NCBI GenBank assembly: GCA_051061015.1
Contig: JBPFEG010000052.1
Location: 1-64,000 of the forward strand
DNA length: 64,000 nucleotides
From: Methylomicrobium sp051061015
Lineage (GTDB): Bacteria; Pseudomonadota; Gammaproteobacteria; Methylococcales; Methylomonadaceae
Reading direction: 5' to 3'
Every line of letters starts with the position of its first letter. The first letter of the stretch is position 1. Positions 9,144-17,054 of the stretch are shown one piece after another. The translations under genes and the position numbers were made by a program. Under the pieces are notes generated by a model. The model was not told the origin of the DNA and searched no databases. It worked only from the letters and a program-made list of their open reading frames with translations.

Positions 9144-9569
9144 TCAGTCTGACAATTTCTGTAATTGTTCGGCGACCAACTCGATCAAATCCCCCGTGAT
9201 AATGTCGATCAGTGCGCCGCTTTTATCGACTACCCGCAAGCGTCGTACGCCTTTTTGGCGCATTAACTGGATCGCATCAAGCAGGTCGTCCCCTTGCGCG
9301 AGCACCAGTTCCCGGCACGCCAGATCGCCTACCGCGACCGCATCGATGGCGATGTCTTTGGTAATCAATTCGATCACTATAGCCCGGTCCGTCACGATGC
9401 CGATAGGATATCGTGGTGAGCCATTGCGATCTTCCACCATGACTAAATCACCCGTATGATCTTTTCGCATTAGTGCCGCAACTTTGAGAATGGTGTCGTG
9501 TTTGACGACCACCAAAACTTCACGATTGCATACGGTTTGAAGAATGATAATGAAATATTCTTCAATCAA
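9144..9569 (-). CDS. CBS-domain-pair protein
   Basis: About 141 residues, made of two CBS motifs: the first from VCNREVLVVVKHDTIL to IGIVTDRAIV, the second from LACRELVLAQ to IDIITGDLI. Stand-alone CBS pairs bind adenine nucleotides and act as energy sensors or regulators; the partner is unknown. The conserved part begins at ILQTVCNREV, and no ATG lies in frame close to it. I use a TTG at 9569; a TTG at 9614 would add 15 residues. It is convergent with haoB (46 bases between stops), without evidence of a joint role. Confidence 0.8.
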   Translation of the reverse strand: MIEEYFIIILQTVCNREVLVVVKHDTILKVAALMRKDHTGDLVMVEDRNGSPRYPIGIVTDRAIVIELITKDIAIDAVAVGDLACRELVLAQGDDLLDAIQLMRQKGVRRLRVVDKSGALIDIITGDLIELVAEQLQKLSD

Positions 9570-9644
9570 ATAACAACTATAGACTCGGAAATATACACTT
9601 GATTCATACGGCAACTCTTGCTGGCAGTATTAAAAAATCTGTTA

Positions 9645-9673
9645 TTGGTCGATCCATTATTAAGCAATATAAA
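9645..9673 (+). promoter_or_regulatory. Candidate promoter of a short transcription unit
   Basis: TTGGTC (9645-9650), 17 bases, then TATAAA (9668-9673). It lies between the CBS gene start and a short plus-strand ORF that ends just before a terminator, so the three together suggest a discrete transcript of about 270 bases. Confidence 0.3.
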
Positions 9674-9754
9674 ACTTACGAACTGAACTATTCCAAAAAG
9701 GCGAGGACCTAAAGAATATGGAATATTTTGGAGCAGGCCGTATTGCGGCGCTAC

Positions 9755-9910
9755 ATGTTGGGTCCTAAACCCCGAAGGGTGCACTACGATAAAACAGATT
9801 TTTCCGGGAAAAAGCACTATTTTAGTGCCAAGGAGATTGACGGTTTAAATTGCTTTAAAGTTATTGCTGTAGATTATTGTGAATGGAGACGACAAGTCAA
9901 AATGGCATAA
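9755..9910 (+). CDS. Possible small protein, 51 residues, unrecognised
   Basis: An ATG at 9755 opens a 51-codon frame (MLGPKPRRVHYDK ... VDYCEWRRQVKMA), basic and without membrane segments. I do not recognise it. Support is indirect: a promoter-like sequence lies upstream (9645-9673) and an intrinsic terminator begins 21 bases after the stop. No clear ribosome-binding site is seen before 9755. An overlapping ATG at 9718 in another frame has a GAGG upstream but stops after 16 codons. The transcript may instead be a noncoding RNA or a decayed gene. Confidence 0.3.
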   Translation: MLGPKPRRVHYDKTDFSGKKHYFSAKEIDGLNCFKVIAVDYCEWRRQVKMA

Positions 9911-9931
9911 TAAATGCTGAATATCGGGGGT

Positions 9932-9960
9932 CAAGAATACTTTCTTGGCGTTTTTCTTTT
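9932..9960 (+). terminator. Rho-independent terminator
   Basis: CAAGAA (9932-9937), loop TACT, TTCTTG (9942-9947), then GCGTTTTTCTTTT. The stem is short but perfect, with a strong T tract. It would end a transcript coming from about 9680. Confidence 0.6.
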
Positions 9961-9980
9961 CAGATATGAGGGAGATTGTG

Positions 9981-10112
9981 ATGGCAGCTTTTGTATTTTT
10001 TTGTCTGTTATTGATACTGATCGAAGTTCATCGGCGTGAACTGTCGACACAACAAAGAAGCGCGTCAATGGCCCGATATCGTCCGCAACGGGAGCGCGAC
10101 GGGCATCGTTAA
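9981..10112 (+). CDS. Putative small membrane protein, 43 residues
   Basis: An ATG at 9981 follows a strong ribosome-binding site GAGGGAG (9968-9974) at good spacing. The product begins MAAFVFFCLLLILIEVHRRE: a single hydrophobic helix at residues 2-16, followed by a strongly basic, Arg-rich tail (SMARYRPQRERDGHR) ending at a TAA. This is the typical layout of small inner-membrane proteins with the positive tail on the cytoplasmic side. I do not recognise a family. It starts 21 bases after the terminator at 9932-9960, so its promoter must lie very close or it depends on read-through. Confidence 0.45.
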   Translation: MAAFVFFCLLLILIEVHRRELSTQQRSASMARYRPQRERDGHR

Positions 10113-10697
10113 TATTTAATTTGGAAATGCAGTTTTTATGTCCCCCTTTTTAACCCTCCTCGCCAAGTTTTTCTGGATTTGGGGAGGAGGGAAGGGTTGG
10201 GTATCTGTTGCTAGGCTCCAATACGAGCTGTCGATTTTTTCGGTCTTCTCCGTATTCTTCGATTTTTCTGGGCAAACCTGGGTGAAAGGAAGCCTAGGTT
10301 CGATAAAACCTTATCATTATTTTTAGCCGGCGGCGCTGGCCAAATTGCATCTGTTGATGGCTGAGCGAGCCAAACCGGAGATTCCTCTACCTTGCCACTG
10401 CCTGACGACACGCAGCATGCGCTCGTTTCGGTGGGCATTTGTATGTTCGATATGGAGTTACCTTGCCGGGTACTGAAATCCGTCACGAATTTGCCGAATC
10501 GAGCCATAATTTCGGCACGGATGTCATTTCTCGCCTGATCAACTTCGGCGGGTAAAAGAGGTCCGCGTGACCGCGGATTGTTATTGACGCGATGTCGGTA
10601 CAGTAAGGTTATTATTTTAACCCGAATCGCTTTAGGCTGATATTAGAGCAGGGGATGGACTGAGATAAACAATCCATCCGGAAAGTGTATTGTTCAG
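10113..10697. other. Intergenic region with strong inverted repeats
   Basis: About 585 bases with no gene I can support. It contains the long GC-rich hairpin at 10154-10191 and a small perfect hairpin TCCGCG/CGCGGA (10562-10577, loop TGAC). Short open frames here lack family similarity and ribosome-binding sites; decayed coding sequence is possible. Confidence 0.5.
10154..10191. repeat. Long inverted repeat (12 of 13 pairs)
   Basis: CCCTCCTCGCCAA (10154-10166) pairs with TTGGGGAGGAGGG (10179-10191), with one G-G mismatch and a 12-base loop. No T tract follows on either side, so it is not a standard intrinsic terminator. It could be a REP-like element or a structured RNA end. Confidence 0.65.
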
Positions 10698-11126
10698 TTA
10701 ACGTTGCAAGTTATAAAGCACGTCATTTGCTTTATCTTTGGCATCCTCTTTTTTGATTGCGCCTTGCTGGGATCTTTCCTGTCCGAATTTGGAAATCATA
10801 TCTTCCCAGCTTGAATATTGTTCATAGCCCTTGAAGCCGGCATTTTTGCGCTGCTGGTAGATTTCTTTCCCCATATCGATGATTTCGACCGGACTTTTTC
10901 CGTCAACCGTATTCAAAAATTCGGAGTCGGCCTTTTGTGCGTCCCGAATGGTCCAGAACGATACTTCAAATTCGATCCGTTTTTCGGCTGGCAGTCGTTC
11001 CTTCAAGACTTTCACCGATTTATAGGCGGTACGAATATTATGGCCATTGACTTTTTCGCTTCTGCCACAGGCAGATAAAAGAATACAACTCAGAACAAAA
11101 ATAAGAAATACGGAAATTTTTTTCAT
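10698..11126 (-). CDS. Small lipoprotein of unknown function (DUF6694-like)
   Basis: 142 residues with a clear lipoprotein signal (MKKISVFLIFVLSCILLSACG, lipobox LSAC). The mature part is hydrophilic and helical, with the pattern RTAYKSVKVLKERLPAEKRIEFEVSFW, which resembles uncharacterised proteobacterial lipoproteins often labelled DUF6694; that assignment is tentative. It stands alone, with more than 100 bases to the divergent GTPase gene. No function is proposed. Confidence 0.75.
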   Translation of the reverse strand: MKKISVFLIFVLSCILLSACGRSEKVNGHNIRTAYKSVKVLKERLPAEKRIEFEVSFWTIRDAQKADSEFLNTVDGKSPVEIIDMGKEIYQQRKNAGFKGYEQYSSWEDMISKFGQERSQQGAIKKEDAKDKANDVLYNLQR

Positions 11127-11249
11127 TAGGCTGCCTCGATATGTTACGGACCGGTGTTAAAAGGAGTTTGCTCTTGTTGTTAATTAATAACGCCCGATCT
11201 TAAAAAAACTCGGTAAAATGATCGGTCATTATAACCCAAGCAATGTCTT

Positions 11250-12989
11250 ATGCTGGAATTTATCCAATTACTGAAGCAGCGTTATCAGACGATTTTACAG
11301 CAGGCTCAACTAGAATCAGTCAAGGCGGTTTATCAGCAGCGCATCGATCAGTTGCTGATGGCGGAAGCCTTTTTGCGCAAGGGTATTCTGATCGATTCGA
11401 TGCCGTTGCCGCCCTTGCAGATTGCGGTGGTGGGACCGACCCAGGCCGGTAAAAGTACGCTGGTGAATGTGCTGCTTCAGTCCGGCGCCGCCGGCGTGAG
11501 TCCATTAGCAGGTTATACAGTGCATCCGCAAGGTTTCTGCCATCGGGTCCGGCGCGAGGATTGTGCCGGTCTGCAGCGTTATTTCGGGCGTTTTCAGCAG
11601 TTACAGCTCACTCAATTGACCAAAGAGCGGCACGACTGCTTTGCCTTGTCCGAGTCGGGGCCTCACTCCGCTTTGTTGCCCGAATGCGTGCTGTGGGACA
11701 CGCCAGATTTCGATTCAATTGATTCGTCAACCTACCGCGAAGGCGTGATCCGGACCATTGCGCTGGCCGACATGATCGTGCTGGTGGTCAGCAAGGAAAA
11801 ATATGCCGATCAGTCGGTCTGGGACATGATGAGCGCATTGGAAGTCTTGCGCCAGCCGACTGTAATCTGTCTGAACAAACTCAGCGAAGGCTCCGAAGCG
11901 CTGATCGAGCATTCGCTGAGAGAAAAATGGCAACTGGCCCGTGAGGACCCGTTTCCTGAAGTCGTGCCGCTCTATTATCAGAAGCAATCGGGTCAGCCGG
12001 TGTGGCCTGAGGGGCAACAGTCAGTGCTGATCCGGCTGGCCGATCAAGTGTCCTACAAAAAACATGCGCGCTACGAGCAGGACCTGCTGCAATATTACTG
12101 GTCGCAGTGGCTGGAGCCTATCGCTCAGGAACATCAGGCACTGAAAGACTGGCATCAACTGATCGAGCAAATGATCAAGCAGGCGCTGGACAATTATCAG
12201 CGCGATTTTTTGAATCATCCGCATCATTATGAAACCTTTCAGGTCGCAATGGCCGAGCTTTTGACCCTGCTCGAAATTCCGGGGCTCGCCGTGGTGCTGG
12301 CTAGTACGCGCCGCGTATTGACCTGGCCGGTCAGGCAGTTGATGAAGCTCGGCCGCAAGAAAACCTCGTTGACTGATACCAGCCATGAAGTCGCACTGTT
12401 GCATCAAATCGCCGAACATGCATTGCTGCAAATGACCGATAAACTGCGCGATAAGGCAGAAGAACATCAGCAGCGTCTGTGGTGGAAAGATTTGAGCGTA
12501 GTTTTGCGCAGCCGGCGCCAGGAACTGCTGGCCGGTTTCGACGGGGCGGTCAAACATTACCACGAGAATTTTCAACAGGATGTCGAAAGCGCGGCGCACC
12601 GCCTGTACCGCAAACTCCAGGAACAGCCTCTGCTATTGAACAGTTTGCGTGCAACCCGGGCAACGACCGATGCGGCGGTGATTGCATTGACCTTGCATAC
12701 CGGCGGGATCGGAGTACACGATCTGGTGATCGCTCCTTCGCTGCTGACCGTGACGTCGCTGCTGGCCGAGAGCGCGATCGGCAGCTACCTGCACAGCGTC
12801 GAGGCCGATTTGAAGAAGAATCAGTTGAACCAGGTCAAACAGGCTTTGTTCGTCGAGGCGCTACGCGACAAATTGGTGGCTTTGCCCCAGCAATTGTCGG
12901 GCCTGGCCCATTTCAATATTACTCCCGAGCAATTACAGGAAGCTGAAAATCATCTGAAGGAAAAACGCCATGGCTTACGATTACTCTGA
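11250..12989 (+). CDS. Dynamin-like/YfjP-type GTPase, first of a pair
   Basis: 579 residues. The GTPase domain (about 55-230) has P-loop GPTQAGKST, a G3 box DTPDFDS and a G4 box NKLS. About 340 mostly helical residues follow, including a hydrophobic segment near 465-515 that could insert in or bind a membrane. This resembles bacterial dynamin/HSR1-like GTPases, which remodel membranes or regulate assemblies; no exact family is assigned. Its 3' end overlaps the start of the second GTPase gene by 20 bases, so the two are translationally coupled and likely form a heteromeric pair, as two-component bacterial dynamins do. Confidence 0.75.
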   Translation: MLEFIQLLKQRYQTILQQAQLESVKAVYQQRIDQLLMAEAFLRKGILIDSMPLPPLQIAVVGPTQAGKSTLVNVLLQSGAAGVSPLAGYTVHPQGFCHRVRREDCAGLQRYFGRFQQLQLTQLTKERHDCFALSESGPHSALLPECVLWDTPDFDSIDSSTYREGVIRTIALADMIVLVVSKEKYADQSVWDMMSALEVLRQPTVICLNKLSEGSEALIEHSLREKWQLAREDPFPEVVPLYYQKQSGQPVWPEGQQSVLIRLADQVSYKKHARYEQDLLQYYWSQWLEPIAQEHQALKDWHQLIEQMIKQALDNYQRDFLNHPHHYETFQVAMAELLTLLEIPGLAVVLASTRRVLTWPVRQLMKLGRKKTSLTDTSHEVALLHQIAEHALLQMTDKLRDKAEEHQQRLWWKDLSVVLRSRRQELLAGFDGAVKHYHENFQQDVESAAHRLYRKLQEQPLLLNSLRATRATTDAAVIALTLHTGGIGVHDLVIAPSLLTVTSLLAESAIGSYLHSVEADLKKNQLNQVKQALFVEALRDKLVALPQQLSGLAHFNITPEQLQEAENHLKEKRHGLRLL

Positions 12990-14589
12990 TTTGGTTAAAA
13001 ATACCCAACAGTGGGCCGCCCAGGCGTCGGCGTCGGGCTGGATCGCTCAGGAGATGCTCGAACAGGACTCTCCGCCTCAGACAGGTACACCCAATGCGCT
13101 GTTCGGGGAAGGCAAGGGCCGTCCGCTATTGGTCGCGTTTATGGGCGGCACCGGGGTCGGCAAAAGTTCGCTATTGAACCGGCTGGCCGGTAAGGCGGTA
13201 GCACGTACCGGCCTCGAACGGCCGACCTCGCGCGAAGTGACGTTATTTCACCATCGCTCGGTCGCCATCCAGCATCTGCCCGAGAATCTGCCGATTGCCA
13301 GTGTGAAGATCGCGCAACACGATGACGAAACGAAAAGGCATATCATCTGGATCGACATGCCCGATTTCGACAGCATCGATCAAAACAACCGGCATCTGGT
13401 GCTGGAATGGCTGCCGCATATCGATGTACTGATTTATGTAGTCAGCCCCGAGCGCTACCGCGACGAGAAGGCCTGGCGGCTGCTGTTGGCCGAAGGGGCC
13501 CGGCATGCCTGGCTGTTCGTGTTGAATCAATGGGATCGAGGCCAACCGGAACAGTTCGAGGATTTCAAACGCCAGCTGAGCAAGGCGGGTTTCGTCGAAC
13601 CGATCATTTTCAAAACGATCTGCGCGGAAGGCGGAGAGGCGGACGAGTTTGGCGCCTTGGCAAAGATGCTTGCCGACCTGGCGAATGAACATACGGTGCA
13701 GCAACTCGAACAGCGTGGTTTACAGGCGCGTCTCGAAGAACTGCGGCAGGCGCTCGAACATTACCGGCAGGCGTTGGCAAAAGAGGCCGCGTTCAAGGAA
13801 ATTTCTCCGCTTTGGCAACAGCAATGGCAGCGCACCGTGCAACTGTTGCAGGAAGGCTTCGTTTGGCCGGTGCAGCAATTGGCCACTTATTATGCGGAAC
13901 ATGCGGTCGGTTTATTGGCGAATCCCGCGACCGGCAAGTATCCGGCCTCTCAGGCCAACGCTATTCTCTGGGATCCTTGGGCCAAGACCCGCTTTGATGA
14001 TGGGCTCGATGAATTCGTGCTGCAGGCTGAGCAACGCGGCATTCCTGCGGCGCCGCTTAAGCGGCAGCTGGCACCGTTGCGTGAAAAGGCGCCGAAGATC
14101 ATCGAAACCCAGAGCGAATTGGCCGTCAGACAGGCCCTTGCGAACCCGGGAAACGTGCTTCAGCGGACCTTATTGACCGGGGCACGCATCGCCGAAATCC
14201 TGCTGCCGTTGGCTGCGCTGAGCTGGGTCGGTTATCAGGTGTTTACCGGTTATCAGCACAGTAATGAAACCCATCTGGCGTATCTGGGCGTAGATTTCCT
14301 GATCCACAGCAGTCTGGTTATTGCGATCAGTTGGCTGACCCCCTGGTTTATCGCGAAAAAATTGAAGCCCTCACTGCAAGCCAGCGCACTGCGCGGCTTA
14401 CAAAAAGGCTTAGCGGTGGCGTTTGCGATGATCAACGAAGAAGTACTGATGGCGATCGAGCAGGTGAAAGAATTACATGCCGAACAGCGGCGACTGCTAA
14501 GCGATTTGATAGGCGAATGTACCGCTTTGGAAAATAAAGAAAGGGTGGCGATTGAAAGTAACAGTCTATTGTCGCGGATGTTGATTTAA
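12970..14589 (+). CDS. Dynamin-like GTPase, second of a pair, with membrane segments
   Basis: 539 residues. Motifs: P-loop GGTGVGKSS near residue 60, G3 DMPDFDS and G4 NQWD. The DxPDFDS G3 signature is shared with the upstream GTPase, showing common ancestry. C-terminal hydrophobic helices (about 405-425 and 437-457) indicate membrane insertion, followed by a helical tail. A ribosome-binding site GAAGGA (12955-12960) lies inside the end of the previous gene, 9 bases before the ATG at 12970. Function is unknown; membrane remodelling or stress protection is plausible from the dynamin likeness only. Confidence 0.75.
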   Translation: MAYDYSDLVKNTQQWAAQASASGWIAQEMLEQDSPPQTGTPNALFGEGKGRPLLVAFMGGTGVGKSSLLNRLAGKAVARTGLERPTSREVTLFHHRSVAIQHLPENLPIASVKIAQHDDETKRHIIWIDMPDFDSIDQNNRHLVLEWLPHIDVLIYVVSPERYRDEKAWRLLLAEGARHAWLFVLNQWDRGQPEQFEDFKRQLSKAGFVEPIIFKTICAEGGEADEFGALAKMLADLANEHTVQQLEQRGLQARLEELRQALEHYRQALAKEAAFKEISPLWQQQWQRTVQLLQEGFVWPVQQLATYYAEHAVGLLANPATGKYPASQANAILWDPWAKTRFDDGLDEFVLQAEQRGIPAAPLKRQLAPLREKAPKIIETQSELAVRQALANPGNVLQRTLLTGARIAEILLPLAALSWVGYQVFTGYQHSNETHLAYLGVDFLIHSSLVIAISWLTPWFIAKKLKPSLQASALRGLQKGLAVAFAMINEEVLMAIEQVKELHAEQRRLLSDLIGECTALENKERVAIESNSLLSRMLI

Positions 14590-14637
14590 TTGATATGCCT
14601 GGAGTTCGGGAATAATTGCTGTAAACATGCTTCTTTG

Positions 14638-14665
14638 TTGACTATTGCTAGGCCCGTGATACAGT
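14638..14665 (+). promoter_or_regulatory. Candidate promoter for the BLUF-PsiE gene
   Basis: TTGACT (14638-14643), 16 bases, TACAGT (14660-14665), about 100 bases before the ATG at 14762. The -10 is only a 4 of 6 match. Confidence 0.3.
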
Positions 14666-14761
14666 TATCCTAAACCGGCAGGGCCCGCAGCACTATCTAA
14701 ATTGCCTCTGTCGTTTATCCCGAATGGCACTCCTCATAATTATAACAACAGAGGCGTTCTC

Positions 14762-15637
14762 ATGATTCAGCTAACCTACATTAGCTCCCCGACTAGACCC
14801 ATGAGCGTAGACGACCTCGTGGATATTCTGAATAAATCCCGCGAAAATAACGCCCGACTGGGCATTTCCGGCATGCTTCTTTACACCGGCGCCTGGTTTA
14901 TCCAGGTGCTGGAAGGCGAGGAAAAAATTATTGATGACAAAATCATCGAAATTAAAAATGATCCACGACACAAGGATTTTCGCGTTCTCGAAAAGAAAAA
15001 AATCAGCGTTCGTGAATACGCCGAATGGACGATGGGCTTCAAGCGGGTAGATAAAAACGATGTGCGCGATTTGCCGGGGCTGAACAAATTTTTCGAAACT
15101 GACCTGAGCGGTGATCTGGAGTCCGCCAAGATCACCCTCATCAACCGGATGCTTCACCATTACCGCAGCGAAGGTAAAAAGAAAAACATCCATGAGGAAT
15201 TGTCTCTGGAAGAGGAAGACGCCTTCATCCGCTTTTTGCACACCATGATTCGCTTTGGCGTCAAGGCGCTGGCTTTATTGATGATGCTGACCGTACTCTG
15301 GTGCGTCATTGATGTGGTGGTCGTCATTTATCAGGAAATATTGAGTCATCCGATTACCGACCTCGGCAAATCCGAGATCCTCCATGTTTTCGGTTCCTTC
15401 ATGATCGTACTTATCGCGGTCGAAATTTTCATCAATATCACTTTATACATCCGTAACGATGTGATTCCGGTCAAGATGGTCGTTGCGACCGCATTGATGG
15501 CGGTGGCTCGAAAAATCATCGTTTTCGATTTTCATGATGTCTCGGCAATGCATGTGCTCGCTACGGCCTTGCTGGTAATAGCGTTGGGAGGGTCCTACTG
15601 GCTGCTCGAACGCGAGTTCAAAGTGCATTCAGACTAA
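14762..15637 (+). CDS. BLUF blue-light sensor fused to PsiE-type membrane domain
   Basis: 291 residues. Residues 1-95 are a BLUF (FAD blue-light) domain. Tyr6, Asn30 and Gln48 have the same spacing (24 and 18) as the flavin-contacting Tyr, Asn and Gln of AppA, and GISGMLLY and FIQVLEGE are intact. A helical linker follows. Residues ~165-291 match the phosphate-starvation-inducible PsiE family: four hydrophobic helices, VEIFINITLYIR, MAVARKIIVFD and the tail ALGGSYWLLEREF. Start: the ATG at 14762 lies behind AGAGG; the open frame extends to 14702, but BLUF domains start at this Met. Light-dependent control of a membrane process is inferred; PsiE itself has no established biochemical activity. 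Confidence 0.88.
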   Translation: MIQLTYISSPTRPMSVDDLVDILNKSRENNARLGISGMLLYTGAWFIQVLEGEEKIIDDKIIEIKNDPRHKDFRVLEKKKISVREYAEWTMGFKRVDKNDVRDLPGLNKFFETDLSGDLESAKITLINRMLHHYRSEGKKKNIHEELSLEEEDAFIRFLHTMIRFGVKALALLMMLTVLWCVIDVVVVIYQEILSHPITDLGKSEILHVFGSFMIVLIAVEIFINITLYIRNDVIPVKMVVATALMAVARKIIVFDFHDVSAMHVLATALLVIALGGSYWLLEREFKVHSD

Positions 15638-16033
15638 TCCCTATTCAGTTCATCCTGAAAGCATTCAAGAGGTGATCAACCGGATTTTCGAGTTGTTTGC
15701 TGGGTATCTAAATTTTTCAAAAGATTGACAAAAACTGTACAAAATAGCTAATATTCTTGAAGATATTTTAGTTATCTTAACAAATACTATACAATGACCA
15801 GTAAAAAATTGTGCTGTGATAATGCAAGTTGTGCCGGTAGAAATTATGTACAAGGATATTAAAGCTTCTTACTAGGCGCCGATTTTAGCGATATTCGACC
15901 CAGTATCGGCTGGAAGTGAGGGGACAATTGCGGCAACGCCCGTAAAAAATAAATTGCTGATTGAAGTTTGAGTCCGCCCAATGTCGAGCGAAAGGCAAGC
16001 CAGTCATCTTTAGTACTTTATGGAGAAATATCC
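15638..16033. other. Intergenic region before the light/stress operon
   Basis: 396 bases, AT-rich in the middle. It holds a promoter-like TTGACA (15725-15730), 18 bases, TAATAT (15749-15754), and two copies of TGTACA (15736-15741 and 15847-15852). TGTACA resembles core operator sites of LitR/CarH-type light regulators, but no such gene is visible here, so this is only suggestive. Confidence 0.35.
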
Positions 16034-16516
16034 ATGGCAATTCCGTTTCCCTTCGATTTGAATAAAGCCGTAGCGGGCGAAGCCAGTATCGATATCGAGC
16101 AGTCCATTGGCGAGGTCTTTGAAGTGATCGGACAACATTTTTTCGACAATTACCCGAAATGGGCGGCCGAGGTTGTCGAATTTGAACCTCTGGATGGGAG
16201 GGAGGTATTTGTCGGCGCGAAAGCGAGGCAAGTCCGGAAAAACAACGGCGTTGAAACGGAATCAGTCTTCGAAATAACCGAATTTGAGCCTATCCATAAA
16301 TTGTCCTTTAAAGGGATTTCCGCTCCCTATAAGCAAAGTTATATGCTCGAGTCCGTGCATGACTCACAACCGACCCGCCTGACTTTTCGTTTCGAATTGC
16401 TGGAGTTGGATATGTTTATGAGGCCCTTCGAAAAGCTTATCCGTTACGCGATTGAAGAAGGCGCGGAAAACACCGTGAAAAATATCAAGACGCTCATTGC
16501 CGCCGGAAACGCCTAA
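16034..16516 (+). CDS. SRPBCC-fold protein (lipid/ligand-binding, START-like)
   Basis: 160 residues with the pattern of SRPBCC polyketide-cyclase/START-like proteins: an N-terminal strand ASIDIEQSIGEVFEVI, then FDNYPKWAAEVVEFEPLDG and a long C-terminal helix. Such proteins hold hydrophobic ligands in a deep pocket; the ligand is not known. ATG 16034 is preceded by TGGAGA. It begins a plus-strand series of SRPBCC, LOV, sterol-desaturase-type protein, MsrP and MsrQ with gaps of about 40 bases, so a role in the same light or oxidative stress response is likely. Confidence 0.75.
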   Translation: MAIPFPFDLNKAVAGEASIDIEQSIGEVFEVIGQHFFDNYPKWAAEVVEFEPLDGREVFVGAKARQVRKNNGVETESVFEITEFEPIHKLSFKGISAPYKQSYMLESVHDSQPTRLTFRFELLELDMFMRPFEKLIRYAIEEGAENTVKNIKTLIAAGNA

Positions 16517-16560
16517 TGCTTTTGAGTGATTATCCGGTCCGTTATCTAGGAGTCTAATAT

Positions 16561-17016
16561 ATGTTCTTTCTCATTAAAAAAGACGATGCATTGATCCCGC
16601 AAGTGTTATCTGCCATTCTGGATGAATGTGTGAATGGCGTGACTCTGGCCGACCCTGACCTGCCCGACGTCCCAATCATTTACGCGAACAAGGCTTTCGA
16701 ACATTTGACCGGTTACAGCCAGGATGAAATCATTGGACATAATTGCCGGTTCCTGCAAGGTAATGACAGAGAGCAGCCGGCGCGCTACGAAATCATCGAA
16801 GCGATGAAGAATCAGCAGCCGGTCGAGGTCACGTTGCGTAATTATCGCAAGGACGGCTCGTTATTCCACAACCGCTTGAAAATCATTCCGCTGAAAGATC
16901 GTAAAAACCGAATCCTGTATTTTCTAGGCGTGCAATACGACATTACCCAGCATGTCGATGACGCAAGCGAAATCAAGCAATTGACCAAACTGCTTAACGC
17001 CATTCAAAAGACATAA
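16561..17016 (+). CDS. Short LOV-domain blue-light photoreceptor
   Basis: 151 residues. The hallmark GHNCRFLQG is present, with Cys62 as the FMN-adduct cysteine. The other flavin contacts appear as NYRKDGS...FHN and FLGVQYDIT (the signalling Gln). About 25 residues before and 20 after the core can form the helical caps used for dimerisation in short LOV proteins. No effector domain is attached, so output must go through a partner. The ribosome-binding site TAGGAGT lies 8 bases upstream of the ATG. It is the second flavin photoreceptor within 2 kb, after the BLUF protein. Confidence 0.93.
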   Translation: MFFLIKKDDALIPQVLSAILDECVNGVTLADPDLPDVPIIYANKAFEHLTGYSQDEIIGHNCRFLQGNDREQPARYEIIEAMKNQQPVEVTLRNYRKDGSLFHNRLKIIPLKDRKNRILYFLGVQYDITQHVDDASEIKQLTKLLNAIQKT

Positions 17017-17054
17017 GCGACGCTTTTTAATCAGCATAACGGGAGTACAAAGCC

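Noticed and set aside
10138..10507. Two overlapping short frames near 10138-10326 (+) and 10211-10507 (-)
   Set aside because: No ribosome-binding site or family likeness; the first runs through the strong hairpin at 10154-10191.
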